A stretch of 46,193 nt of DNA. Origin: Bacteroidales bacterium (GTDB taxonomy: Bacteria; Bacteroidota; Bacteroidia; Bacteroidales; PXBB01). The notes beneath the pieces were generated by a model. That model saw only the letters and a program-made list of their open reading frames with translations, did not search any database and was not told the DNA's origin. The stretch lies in NCBI GenBank assembly GCA_003565735.1, contig PXBB01000098.1:1-46193 (forward strand). Reading direction: 5' to 3'. A program made the position numbers and the translations under genes. Numbering within the stretch: the first letter of the stretch is position 1; each line of letters opens with the position of its first letter. Of the stretch, positions 36,022-44,106 are shown piece by piece.

Positions 36022-36942
36022 TTAAGGTAGTGGTCGCGTCTCTGCCGGTATATTTCCAAAAAGATTTTTGTAAACAATGCGCATGACTAAGGTCCAATTT
36101 TGACTCAAAGGCTCATCCGCTTCCTGCAGGGCTATTCTTTTCATACTGTAACTGCCTGCCAGTTGCAAAGCAAAATCCTTGTTAATATTAAAAAGAACAC
36201 CCTGGGTGATAAAAAAGCCCGCACCCAGTCCCCCTTCTTTCATTTGATACTGGGTACTTTGGAAATCTCTTATATCGTATGTAAAGGGTCCTATTTCGAC
36301 TTTATTCTCCTTGGACTTGCTGTCGTTAATGTTCAGTCCTATTTCCCAAAAAAGTTTTGTCCTGTTGGGAGCTCCAAAAAAACGCATATAACCAATATTA
36401 ATATTAACCCTTTCTTCGAGTCCCCATATCGTGCCAAATTCAAGTGTAGGTTCGGATGTCGTATTTGAAGGGTCGTCAATGGTAAGTGCAAAAAGATCGA
36501 GAGCCTTAAGGCGCGCAAATGAAAAATCCAACACGATGCCATTGTTCTGGTTGAAGAAATACTGCGCAAAAAAGTGCATGTTTAACGCAGGTTCATATCC
36601 CATATCTTGGGGTAAATTTTCAGTTTCTAACTCAAAGTCATGGTTAAAATACTCTTTAATATCATTGTAATTATAGCTGTAGTTAATGATGCGGTTTCTC
36701 AGATTGTTGTTACGAGTACCATCGTAATATGCTGCCGCTTCACTGCCGGGAAAATACACTCCAAAACCGAGCCCCAGCTGCCAGCCAAGGTTCAGGTTTA
36801 TAAGCTCCTCGTCACTGAGTTGTGCTATATGCTTATCGGTATATACAGCGCCATCACGCTGGCCATATCCATATGTCGCACAAAACAGCCAGACAGAAGC
36901 TATTAAACCATATATTTTTAGATACTTAAAAGCTGTTTTCAT
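36022..36942 (-). CDS. Predicted outer-membrane beta-barrel protein
   Basis: A 306-residue exported protein with a signal peptide (about 1-27, ending YGYGQ). The mature sequence has alternating hydrophobic and polar strands with aromatic residues near strand ends (GWQLGLGFGVYF, NGIVLDFSFARL, RVNINIGYMRFF, KLFWEIGLNI, LQLAGSYSM, LVMRIVYKNLF), the pattern of a small OmpA/OmpX-like beta barrel. The strands carry no family name I can support. No operon partner. Likely an outer-membrane structural or transport protein. Confidence 0.65.
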   Translation of the reverse strand: MKTAFKYLKIYGLIASVWLFCATYGYGQRDGAVYTDKHIAQLSDEELINLNLGWQLGLGFGVYFPGSEAAAYYDGTRNNNLRNRIINYSYNYNDIKEYFNHDFELETENLPQDMGYEPALNMHFFAQYFFNQNNGIVLDFSFARLKALDLFALTIDDPSNTTSEPTLEFGTIWGLEERVNINIGYMRFFGAPNRTKLFWEIGLNINDSKSKENKVEIGPFTYDIRDFQSTQYQMKEGGLGAGFFITQGVLFNINKDFALQLAGSYSMKRIALQEADEPLSQNWTLVMRIVYKNLFGNIPAETRPLP

Positions 36943-37006
36943 AAAATATTAAAAAATAACAAAAACGAAATTAATTAAAATGTGCGACATCTGATAAAAA
37001 AAATGC

Positions 37007-37014
37007 TATTTTTG
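37007..37014 (+). promoter_or_regulatory. -7 element of the LKR-like gene
   Basis: TATTTTTG fits TAnnTTTG. It lies five bases before a TTG at 37019, which would be at the transcription start, so the ATG at 37049 or 37052 is the likely translation start. Confidence 0.55.
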
Positions 37015-37048
37015 GCTCTTGTACGTTTTGTTAAATATTAAATGTGTT

Positions 37049-38377
37049 ATGATGGTAAAAAAAGTAGGTATCAGGCGTGAGGATAAGTATTTAATGGAAA
37101 GGAGATGCGCTGTTACGCCCGCACTTGTTAAAAAATTATCAACAGCGCATCCTGAAGTTCAATTTGAAGTTGAGAAATCGTCAAAAAGGATATTCGGTGG
37201 TGAGGCTTATGAGGCCGCCGGTGCTAAAATTGTTGACAGTGCCGCACACTGCGACGTGGTTTTCGGTGTTAAAGAAATGCCTGAAGATTATTTCGAACAT
37301 GCCGGAACTTATGTCTTTTTTGCACATGTCATCAAAGGGCAACCCTATAATATGCCCATGCTTAAAGCCATGATGAAAAAATCGTGTCAGCTGATAGATT
37401 ACGAAAAAATTGAAGATGACAAAGGCCGCCGGCTCATCTTTTTCGGTCGTTATGCAGGGCTGGCCGGCATGATAAACTCGCTGTGGTCTTTAGGGCAAAG
37501 GCTTAAAGAAATGGGGCACCCCAACTGCTTCGAGAAAGTACAACAAGCCTGCACATACAACTCCCTCAATGAAGCGATGGCAGATGTTAAAGAAGTTGGC
37601 AAAGCGATACGCCAAACCGGGCTGCCCGATTTTTTATGTCCTCTGGTAACCGGATTTACCGGCTATGGCAATGTGTCCGGCGGTGCTCAGGAACTTTACG
37701 ACCTTTTACCGGTCAGAGAAATAACTCCCGATGAGCTTCTGAAAGGTAAAACCACGGAGGATAATAACAAAAACTGTGTTTTTAAAGTGGTTTTTAAAGA
37801 AAAGGATTTGGTGAAGCCTCTAAAAAGCGGATCGGCTTTTGATTTACAAGATTACTACAGCAATCCCCAAAAATATATTAACGATTTCGAAAAGTATGTA
37901 CCACAACTCACCATGCTTATGAATTGCATGTACTGGGATGCCAGCTACCCACGTATCCTTACCAAAAGCTATTTAAAAAAACTTTTTGAAACCTACAGCA
38001 CACCAAAACTTATTGTTATCGGCGACATTACTTGCGACCCTGATGGCTCTATAGAGGCGACACACCAACCAACAACCATCGAGGAACCCGTATTTGTTTA
38101 CGACCCCATTACGGCTGCGCCTCATACAGGTTTTAAAGGTTCCGGCGTATTGATTATGGCTGTGGACATACTGCCCAGCGAACTGCCTAAAGAATCTTCG
38201 GAGTCTTTCAGTCAAGCCCTCGAAAATTTTGTGGTACCCATTGCTACAGCCGATTATAGTAAAAATTTCGACGATATAAAGCTGCCCGAATCCATAAAAA
38301 AAGCTTTAATTTTACATAAAGGTCAACTTACGCCCAACTATTCATACATCAAAAAATATTTGAACCCACATTTATAA
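37049..38377 (+). CDS. Lysine-ketoglutarate reductase-like (saccharopine/alanine dehydrogenase superfamily) protein
   Basis: About 442 residues from ATG 37049 (37052 also possible). The N-terminus, VGIRREDKYLMERRCAVTP, is the AlaDH/PNT-type substrate domain seen in lysine-oxoglutarate reductases, and VVFGVKEMPEDYF, YVFFAHVIKGQPYNMPML, LIDYEKIEDDKGRRLIFFGRYAG and VTGFTGYGNVSGGAQELYDLLP are strong matches to the LOR/LKR half of the eukaryotic bifunctional enzyme. That activity joins lysine and 2-oxoglutarate to saccharopine with NADPH. The matching saccharopine dehydrogenase is not adjacent. The direction of lysine flow is therefore open. It lies just upstream of the selenium locus, with no known link to it. 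Confidence 0.8.
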   Translation: MMVKKVGIRREDKYLMERRCAVTPALVKKLSTAHPEVQFEVEKSSKRIFGGEAYEAAGAKIVDSAAHCDVVFGVKEMPEDYFEHAGTYVFFAHVIKGQPYNMPMLKAMMKKSCQLIDYEKIEDDKGRRLIFFGRYAGLAGMINSLWSLGQRLKEMGHPNCFEKVQQACTYNSLNEAMADVKEVGKAIRQTGLPDFLCPLVTGFTGYGNVSGGAQELYDLLPVREITPDELLKGKTTEDNNKNCVFKVVFKEKDLVKPLKSGSAFDLQDYYSNPQKYINDFEKYVPQLTMLMNCMYWDASYPRILTKSYLKKLFETYSTPKLIVIGDITCDPDGSIEATHQPTTIEEPVFVYDPITAAPHTGFKGSGVLIMAVDILPSELPKESSESFSQALENFVVPIATADYSKNFDDIKLPESIKKALILHKGQLTPNYSYIKKYLNPHL

Positions 38378-38388
38378 ACTTTTTTTTA

Positions 38389-38396
38389 TAGTTTTG
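38389..38396 (+). promoter_or_regulatory. Candidate -7 element for the selenium operon
   Basis: TAGTTTTG fits TAnnTTTG, 12 bases after the stop of the LKR-like gene. Transcription from here would give a leader of about 125 bases before tRNA-Sec. A short inverted repeat (TTTAGT-AAA-ACTAAA) lies in that leader at about 38445-38459. No -33 element is clear. Confidence 0.35.
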
Positions 38397-38527
38397 TATA
38401 AGATTTATAAATAGTGCATCCGGGGGCTTTTATGTATTTACGAATTTAGTAAAACTAAAGCCGCCGAGTGTCAGGTTTTTATGGCAGCAGTAAGCTGGTA
38501 CAGCATAAAGAAATTATAAATACAAAA

Positions 38528-38619
38528 AGAGAGAATGGTGCTGGTGTGCCGGCCGGTCTTCAAAACCGGTAGCAGGTGGATAACACCAACTGTGGCAGGT
38601 TCGATTCCTGCTCTCTCTG
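38528..38619 (+). tRNA. selC: tRNA-Sec (UCA)
   Basis: Selenocysteine tRNA that reads UGA. The 92-base gene has a D stem GGTGC/GTGCC (38537-38541 with 38546-38550) closing a 4-base loop, an anticodon stem CCGGT/ACCGG, and a 7-base loop with anticodon TCA at 38560-38562. A long variable arm (38571-38594) and a 5-bp T stem GCAGG/CCTGC with loop TTCGATT follow. The acceptor stem has 7 clean pairs (38528-38534 with 38612-38618) and discriminator G at 38619, the base SerRS needs. The CCA is not encoded. The small D loop and long variable arm exclude a UGA suppressor of tRNA-Trp. selA follows 40 bases later. Confidence 0.95.
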
Positions 38620-38659
38620 CTAAAAAAAACAAGATGAAGTTGTATTATAAACACTTGTT

Positions 38660-40063
38660 ATGAAATCAAAACAGGAGGTTCTCAAAAACCTTCCCGCTGT
38701 TGATAAGTTGCTCGCATTACCCCAAATCAGCGAGCTTACAGCCGGTTACGGTAAAGCCCTGGTGGCTCATGCAATCCGCCAGTCTTTAAGTTATTACAGA
38801 GCCCGAATTATTAAAGGAGCTCCTGCCCCCGAAGTATGCGATATTGTTAAAAACATCAATGCGGTTTTGAAAAAGCTGCAGGCCAAAAGTTTGAAAAAAA
38901 CCATTAATGCCACAGGCATCATAATACATACAAACCTGGGGCGTGCTCCTTTTGGAGAAGCGTTCCTTAAAAACAGTTACGAAGTCCTTGACAACTATTG
39001 CAACCTCGAATTTGACCTTGAAAAAGGTCAAAGAGGCAGCCGCAACAGACATGTAGCTGAGATGATAAAGCTGATGACTGCGGCTGAAGACGTCCTTATT
39101 GTCAATAATGCTGCCGCTGCCGTTATGCTTATCCTGCGTACTTTTGCCAAAAACAAAGAGGTGCTGGTATCGCGCGGCGAGTTAATAGAAATTGGCGGTT
39201 CCTTTCGTATTCCGGATATTATGGAAGCCTCTGATTGCATCATGCGGGAAGTAGGCACCACCAATAAAACTAAAAAGAGCGACTATGAAAAAGCCATAAC
39301 AGCACATACGGCCCTTCTTTTTAAGGCACACAAATCTAACTACGTTATAAAAGGTTTTACAGAGGAAGTAAGCCTGGACGATCTGGTCGCTTTAGGCCAA
39401 ACACACCACCTGCCCGTTGTATTCGATTTAGGCTCCGGACTGCTTTACAAAATCAACCACCCTGCACTGAAAGACGAACCCAATGTAAAGGAAACACTGG
39501 CTAAAGGTATCGACCTGGTTTGTTTCAGCGGCGACAAACTGCTGGGCGGGCCACAGGCCGGCATCATTGCAGGACGACAGCAGTTTATTGATCTCTTGAA
39601 AAAAGAACCCATGCTCAGAGCATTAAGGGTCTGCAAAACCACACTTGCTTTACTGGAAAATGCGTGCAGGTATTATCTTGATGGTGAAACTTTTAAAGAG
39701 CAGATTCTTTTTCATAAACTACTGAACACCAAACCTGTTGATGTTAAAAGAAGAGCCGAAAAGCTTAAAAAAATACTGGATAAATCGCATATCCAATCTA
39801 CCATTGAAGCATCTGAAGGACAGCCCGGCGGGGGTACTTTGCCCGACACTTACTTAAAAAGTTATGCTGTTGTACTCACCAAAAAAGCGGCTAACAAGCA
39901 ACGCGAAGCTTTTGCCGAAAACATGTACCATGAACTTTTGAAACAGCCGATACCTGTTCTTGCAGTACTTAAAAGAGGCCACATATTTTTGGATATGCTT
40001 ACGGTAGCAGATAGCGAAATTGAAAGTATAGCATCGGCTGTAAAAAATATTTTAAAACCATAA
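38660..40063 (+). CDS. selA: L-seryl-tRNA(Sec) selenium transferase
   Basis: PLP enzyme that converts Ser-tRNA(Sec) to Sec-tRNA(Sec) using selenophosphate. The 467-residue length matches bacterial SelA. The N-terminal tRNA-binding domain is about 1-70, followed by NATGIIIHTNLGRAPF (83-98), RGSRNRHVAEM near 125-135, and the PLP lysine K293 in CFSGDKLLGGPQAG. The order tRNA-Sec, selA, selB is the classical arrangement. There is no selenocysteine codon inside the gene. selB begins 34 bases downstream. Confidence 0.97.
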   Translation: MKSKQEVLKNLPAVDKLLALPQISELTAGYGKALVAHAIRQSLSYYRARIIKGAPAPEVCDIVKNINAVLKKLQAKSLKKTINATGIIIHTNLGRAPFGEAFLKNSYEVLDNYCNLEFDLEKGQRGSRNRHVAEMIKLMTAAEDVLIVNNAAAAVMLILRTFAKNKEVLVSRGELIEIGGSFRIPDIMEASDCIMREVGTTNKTKKSDYEKAITAHTALLFKAHKSNYVIKGFTEEVSLDDLVALGQTHHLPVVFDLGSGLLYKINHPALKDEPNVKETLAKGIDLVCFSGDKLLGGPQAGIIAGRQQFIDLLKKEPMLRALRVCKTTLALLENACRYYLDGETFKEQILFHKLLNTKPVDVKRRAEKLKKILDKSHIQSTIEASEGQPGGGTLPDTYLKSYAVVLTKKAANKQREAFAENMYHELLKQPIPVLAVLKRGHIFLDMLTVADSEIESIASAVKNILKP

Positions 40064-40097
40064 TATTACAACACATTTCAAACATAGCAGCAAAAGA

Positions 40098-42080
40098 ATG
40101 TCACATGTTATAATAGGAACAGCCGGCCACGTTGACCATGGCAAAACAACATTGGTAAAAGCCTTGACGAATATAGACTGCGATACGCATAAAGAAGAAA
40201 AAGAAAGGGGCATCACCATCAATCTGGGTTTTTCACACCTGGAGTTGCCGGGAGGTCTTTCTGCCGGTATTGTGGACGTGCCGGGCCATAAGGATTTTAT
40301 CAATACCATGGTGTCGGGGGCTTGCGGCATACATATGGTGCTCTTTGTCATAGCTGCCGACAGTGGCATTATGCCGCAAACCAAAGAACATGGTCATATT
40401 ATTACGGCTTTGGGCATTGAAAATGGTATAGTAGCACTTACCAAAACAGACCTGGTAGATGAAGAGCTGGTTGAAATAGCCAAACTGGAAATCATGGAGT
40501 TTTTGGAGGGCACCTCCCTCAAAGAGACAGAAATAGTAGCCGTATCGTCTCATACAGGAGCCGGTATTGACAAGCTCACCAAAGCCATAGAAAAAAAATT
40601 ACTAAAGATAAACCATGCAGAAAAAAGCCCGGTTTTTCGCATGTATATTGACAGGATTTTTACGGTAAAAGGTTTTGGAAGCGTTGTTACAGGATCAGTG
40701 CTGGGAGGCGAAGTCAGCACCGGCAGTGAGTTGCTGCTACTCCCCTGCAGCAATCAAAGATTAAGAGTGCGTGCATTGGAAAGGCATGGCCAAGCCGTTC
40801 AAAAAATTGAGGCCGGCGACAGAGCCGCTATAAACCTTATTGGCCTTAAAAAAGAAGATTTTCAGAGAGGCATGTTGCTGTCCGATAAAAATTTAGAGCC
40901 TACCCTTATGGTTGATGCAGTCATTAAACTCTTTGAAGATGCCCCGCCCCTCTCAGTCTGGTCGCACCTCACTTTTATTTCCGGCACTTTTGAGTGTCAG
41001 GCACGCATGCACTGCCTCGACAAAGACAACATATACCCCGGCGAAAGTGCTATTGTTCAACTGCACCTGCACAAAGCTGCTGTTCTTCTCAACAAAGACA
41101 AGTTTATCATCAGGTCTTCCTCCGCCGACCTTAGTCTGGGTGGTGGCACCATCATTGACGCCCGTCCCCTGCATCATAGAAAAAGAACTGAAAAACTGCT
41201 TAAACATCTTAAAAGCTTAGCACAAAACACCCTGCAGCAGGATAATATGGCCGGACTAATCAGTGTAGAATTAAAAAAAGACTTCCGCCCTTTCAGCATA
41301 CAGGAAATAGCCGAAAAATTAAACACCACCACCGGTAAAATCTATGATATTATTGGCAGCAACGCACAAGATTTTGCCAGCTGCCAAACTGCTGACACCA
41401 CACTCCTTACCGACAGCTCTTATGAAGAAGCATTGAAAAAAAAGCTGCTTAAAATTATTGATGCCCACCACAAAGCACATCCCATACTGCCAAAAGGCTT
41501 AAATACTGCTGAAATGACCGGAAAAATGACTTTTGCAAGCTTTAGATATGCCAAAAACTATACAGGCTACCTGTTAAAAAATCTGGAAGCTGAAAACTTG
41601 ATAAAAAACCAGAATGACAGCTGGATGCTAAACAGCTTTAAGCCGGCTCTGGATAAAAAAAGACAGGAAGCAGTCAGCTGGCTGGAAAGTACGCTTAAAA
41701 GCTACGACAAAGAAAAGCCTGTCTGGACAGAAATTGCAGAAGCGGCAGCACACAAACACATAACCCAAAGCGATCTTAGAATGTATTTCGACTATCTGGC
41801 TGCCAGTGGTAAAATACGTTATGTACAAAATGATTTTATGCACACAGACATTATCAATAAGTATAAAAGTATTTTTCTTGAACAACTTATTTCAATGCCT
41901 GATGGTATGAGCATTTCAACTTATAAAGAGCTGCTTGACGGCACCAAGCGTTTTCGTTCGCTGCTGGCAGAAATACTGGAGGCTGCCGGCCTTATCAAAG
42001 CCCATCGCAGTCCCGAAACAGAAACAATATATTATATAACAGAAAAAGGCAAAAATAATATCCATGACAGTTTACCTTGA
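40098..42080 (+). CDS. selB: Selenocysteine-specific elongation factor SelB
   Basis: GTPase that delivers Sec-tRNA(Sec) to UGA codons followed by a SECIS hairpin. 660 residues: EF-Tu-like G domain (1-175) with GHVDHGKT at 10-17, ERGITINLGF (switch region), DVPGHKDF near 56-63 and TKTD near 115-118. Domains II and III run to about 350. Four winged-helix units (about 370-655) bind the SECIS RNA, the last ending in LLAEILEAAGLI...YYITEKG. The C-terminal units are what separate SelB from EF-Tu and SelB-like archaeal factors. The end overlaps the next gene by 17 bases, so translation is coupled. Confidence 0.97.
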   Translation: MSHVIIGTAGHVDHGKTTLVKALTNIDCDTHKEEKERGITINLGFSHLELPGGLSAGIVDVPGHKDFINTMVSGACGIHMVLFVIAADSGIMPQTKEHGHIITALGIENGIVALTKTDLVDEELVEIAKLEIMEFLEGTSLKETEIVAVSSHTGAGIDKLTKAIEKKLLKINHAEKSPVFRMYIDRIFTVKGFGSVVTGSVLGGEVSTGSELLLLPCSNQRLRVRALERHGQAVQKIEAGDRAAINLIGLKKEDFQRGMLLSDKNLEPTLMVDAVIKLFEDAPPLSVWSHLTFISGTFECQARMHCLDKDNIYPGESAIVQLHLHKAAVLLNKDKFIIRSSSADLSLGGGTIIDARPLHHRKRTEKLLKHLKSLAQNTLQQDNMAGLISVELKKDFRPFSIQEIAEKLNTTTGKIYDIIGSNAQDFASCQTADTTLLTDSSYEEALKKKLLKIIDAHHKAHPILPKGLNTAEMTGKMTFASFRYAKNYTGYLLKNLEAENLIKNQNDSWMLNSFKPALDKKRQEAVSWLESTLKSYDKEKPVWTEIAEAAAHKHITQSDLRMYFDYLAASGKIRYVQNDFMHTDIINKYKSIFLEQLISMPDGMSISTYKELLDGTKRFRSLLAEILEAAGLIKAHRSPETETIYYITEKGKNNIHDSLP

Positions 42081-43218
42081 CAATGCCACCACTTCATGGC
42101 CAAAGCCTTTAGTTGTTGTTGAAGCCATGAGCAAAGCACTGAACGATTTCCCGGGCAATGCCGGCAGATCGGCGCACAGCATGTCGCTGCATGCAGCCCG
42201 CTTGCTGTTTGAAACACGCGAATACTTGGCAGAAATGTTTCATGTGCCTCAATCCGATAATGTCATTTTTACCGCCAATGCAACATACGCCGCAAATTTT
42301 GCCTTGTACGGGATGCTCAAAAAAGGGGACCATGTGATAACGACAAGCCTTGAACACAATGCTGTCATGCGTCCTCTTAAAGATTTGGAAAGTAAGCGTA
42401 CCATCGGGCTCACTGTCTTACCACTTAGCGCTGATAAGCCCCTCTGCTTGCCACTTTTAAAAGAGGCCATCACGCCACAAACGCGCATGTTGTGCATGAC
42501 CCATGGCTCCAATGTCAACGGCACTTTGTTGTCTTTGAAAGAAGCCGGCAAGCTGTGCCATCAAAACAACATACTCTTTTTTGTTGATGCCTCTCAAACC
42601 GCAGGTATTGTGCCCATAAACATGAACGATATGCATATAGACCTTATGGTCTTTTCGGGACATAAGAAAATGATGGGCCCCTCCGGCATTGGTGTTCTGT
42701 GTATTAATGGAAAGCACCCGCTAAGGCCTCTTATACGTGGTGGTACAGGAAGCCTGTCTGAACATTTTGCGCAGCCCGATTTTCTCCCCGACGCGCTAGA
42801 GGCAGGCACGCCTAACATACCCGGCATTGCCGGACTCTATGCCGCAGCAAAATACATTATGCAGACAGGTATCAAAAACATTTATGCCAAAACCAAACAA
42901 TTGGCTGACCACCTCATAAGTCAGCTGCAGCACATGGAAGAGCTTACAATATACGAACCTCTATGGGCCGGCAGTCATTTACCTATAGTAGCCTTTAACA
43001 TAAAAAATATGACATGCAGTTATGTCGCAGAGCAACTCGACCAAAACTTCGGTATCATGTGCCGCTCTGGTCTGCATTGTGCACCACAGGCTCACAAAGC
43101 ACTGGGGAGCTTCCCCCAGGGATCTGTCAGATGCAGCCCCGGGATGTTCAACACTTTTGAAGATATTACTTACACTATAAACGCATTAAAAACTATTATT
43201 CATAATGAAAACCATTGA
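42064..43218 (+). CDS. Class-V aminotransferase: cysteine desulfurase / selenocysteine lyase-like
   Basis: PLP enzyme of 384 residues belonging to the short-N-terminus subgroup that begins YLDNATTSWPKP (about 4-15). The PLP lysine is K201 in SGHKKMMGPSG; H98 lies in SLEHNAVM. The active-site cysteine loop is CRSGLHCAPQAH, with C339 at the position of the catalytic Cys of SufS/CsdB and an extra C333. Such enzymes release sulfur from cysteine or selenium from selenocysteine. It overlaps selB by 17 bases and yedF by 14 bases, inside the selenium operon. A role in mobilising selenium for SelD is therefore likely, but the substrate preference cannot be read from sequence. Confidence 0.88.
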   Translation: MTVYLDNATTSWPKPLVVVEAMSKALNDFPGNAGRSAHSMSLHAARLLFETREYLAEMFHVPQSDNVIFTANATYAANFALYGMLKKGDHVITTSLEHNAVMRPLKDLESKRTIGLTVLPLSADKPLCLPLLKEAITPQTRMLCMTHGSNVNGTLLSLKEAGKLCHQNNILFFVDASQTAGIVPINMNDMHIDLMVFSGHKKMMGPSGIGVLCINGKHPLRPLIRGGTGSLSEHFAQPDFLPDALEAGTPNIPGIAGLYAAAKYIMQTGIKNIYAKTKQLADHLISQLQHMEELTIYEPLWAGSHLPIVAFNIKNMTCSYVAEQLDQNFGIMCRSGLHCAPQAHKALGSFPQGSVRCSPGMFNTFEDITYTINALKTIIHNENH

Positions 43219-43813
43219 TGCCAGAGGGCAAATATGTCCCAAACCCCTGATAATGACAAAAAAAGCTTTGAAAAATGCCAGGCAAAACGAATCCCTGCAA
43301 ATCATCCTCGATAATGAAACAGCTGTTCAGAATGTCACGCGCTTTCTGCAGGATAACGGGCAGGAGGTATCAGTACATAAGAAAGACCATTTACACTATA
43401 TTGCCGTCAACGCTAAGGAAGAGCTGCCCGACGGTATAGAAGCTGAAGCTTATTGCGACACAGGAACAACAAAAAATGAAAGCCCTGTCATGCTTTTTAA
43501 GCAAAATAAAATGGGGCATGGCCCCGAAGCGCTTGGCACAATACTTATGACTGCTTTTATCAACACTTTGCCCGAAATCACACTAAAGCCACAAAAACTC
43601 ATTTTTGTCAATTCCGGTATTTTTTTAACACTAACAGACAGTGACACACTGGAGGCTCTTAAAACACTTGAAAAAAGTGGCACGGACATATTGGTCTGCG
43701 GTACCTGCCTTGACTTTTTCAATAAAAAAAACCAACTGGCCGTAGGCAAAGTATCTAATATGCATGACATCTTAGAGTATTTGACTTTGGCGGCAAAAGT
43801 CATATATCCCTGA
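43205..43813 (+). CDS. yedF: YedF, selenium metabolism protein (TusA + DsrE-like domains)
   Basis: A 202-residue two-domain protein. The N-terminal TusA/SirA-type domain (1-70) has the CPKP motif at 11-14, where C11 is the sulfur- or selenium-carrying cysteine of the family. The C-terminal DsrE/DsrF-like domain (about 93-200) has a second cysteine pair, C165 and C168, in VCGTCLDFF. This architecture is the one named selenium metabolism protein YedF and co-occurs with selD. It overlaps the desulfurase gene by 14 bases. It probably accepts Se as a perselenide and passes it on. That role is inferred from family and context. Confidence 0.88.
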   Translation: MKTIDARGQICPKPLIMTKKALKNARQNESLQIILDNETAVQNVTRFLQDNGQEVSVHKKDHLHYIAVNAKEELPDGIEAEAYCDTGTTKNESPVMLFKQNKMGHGPEALGTILMTAFINTLPEITLKPQKLIFVNSGIFLTLTDSDTLEALKTLEKSGTDILVCGTCLDFFNKKNQLAVGKVSNMHDILEYLTLAAKVIYP

Positions 43814-43857
43814 TCAGCTTATACCCCTTCAACAAAATCAATATTTAGTTAACATAT

Positions 43858-44106
43858 ATGAGCAACCAAAACAAAATACTGTTTTCATATTTTATCTTTC
43901 CTTCAATTCATACTGTTTTAAAAGCAGAAAAGCTGCTGAAAAGCCATGCCGTCAGTCATACTATTGTACCTGTACCAAAGGCCATCAGCAGCAACTGCGG
44001 TGTCGCTGTCAGAGTTCAACCTGACGAAGCTATTGTGTTGCAGGCCACAGCTCTTTTAGATAAACATCAATTAAAATACAAACACTACCAAAATATTAAG
44101 GCATGA
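43858..44106 (+). CDS. DUF3343 (putative Se/S carrier-like) protein
   Basis: An 82-residue soluble protein with a ferredoxin-like beta-alpha-beta pattern, no signal peptide and one conserved cysteine, C47, in ISSNCGVAVR. This is the DUF3343 pattern, described in Pfam as a putative Se/S carrier-like family, often encoded next to yedF and selD. Its stop overlaps the selD start by four bases (ATGA), so the two are translationally coupled. With yedF immediately upstream, a handover of selenium or sulfur between the two and SelD is a reasonable hypothesis. No experimental role can be claimed from sequence. Confidence 0.85.
   Translation: MSNQNKILFSYFIFPSIHTVLKAEKLLKSHAVSHTIVPVPKAISSNCGVAVRVQPDEAIVLQATALLDKHQLKYKHYQNIKA

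Noticed and set aside
37019-37048. TTG start for the LKR-like gene
   Set aside because: It lies about where transcription would begin from the -7 element at 37007-37014; ATG at 37049/37052 gives the conserved N-terminus.
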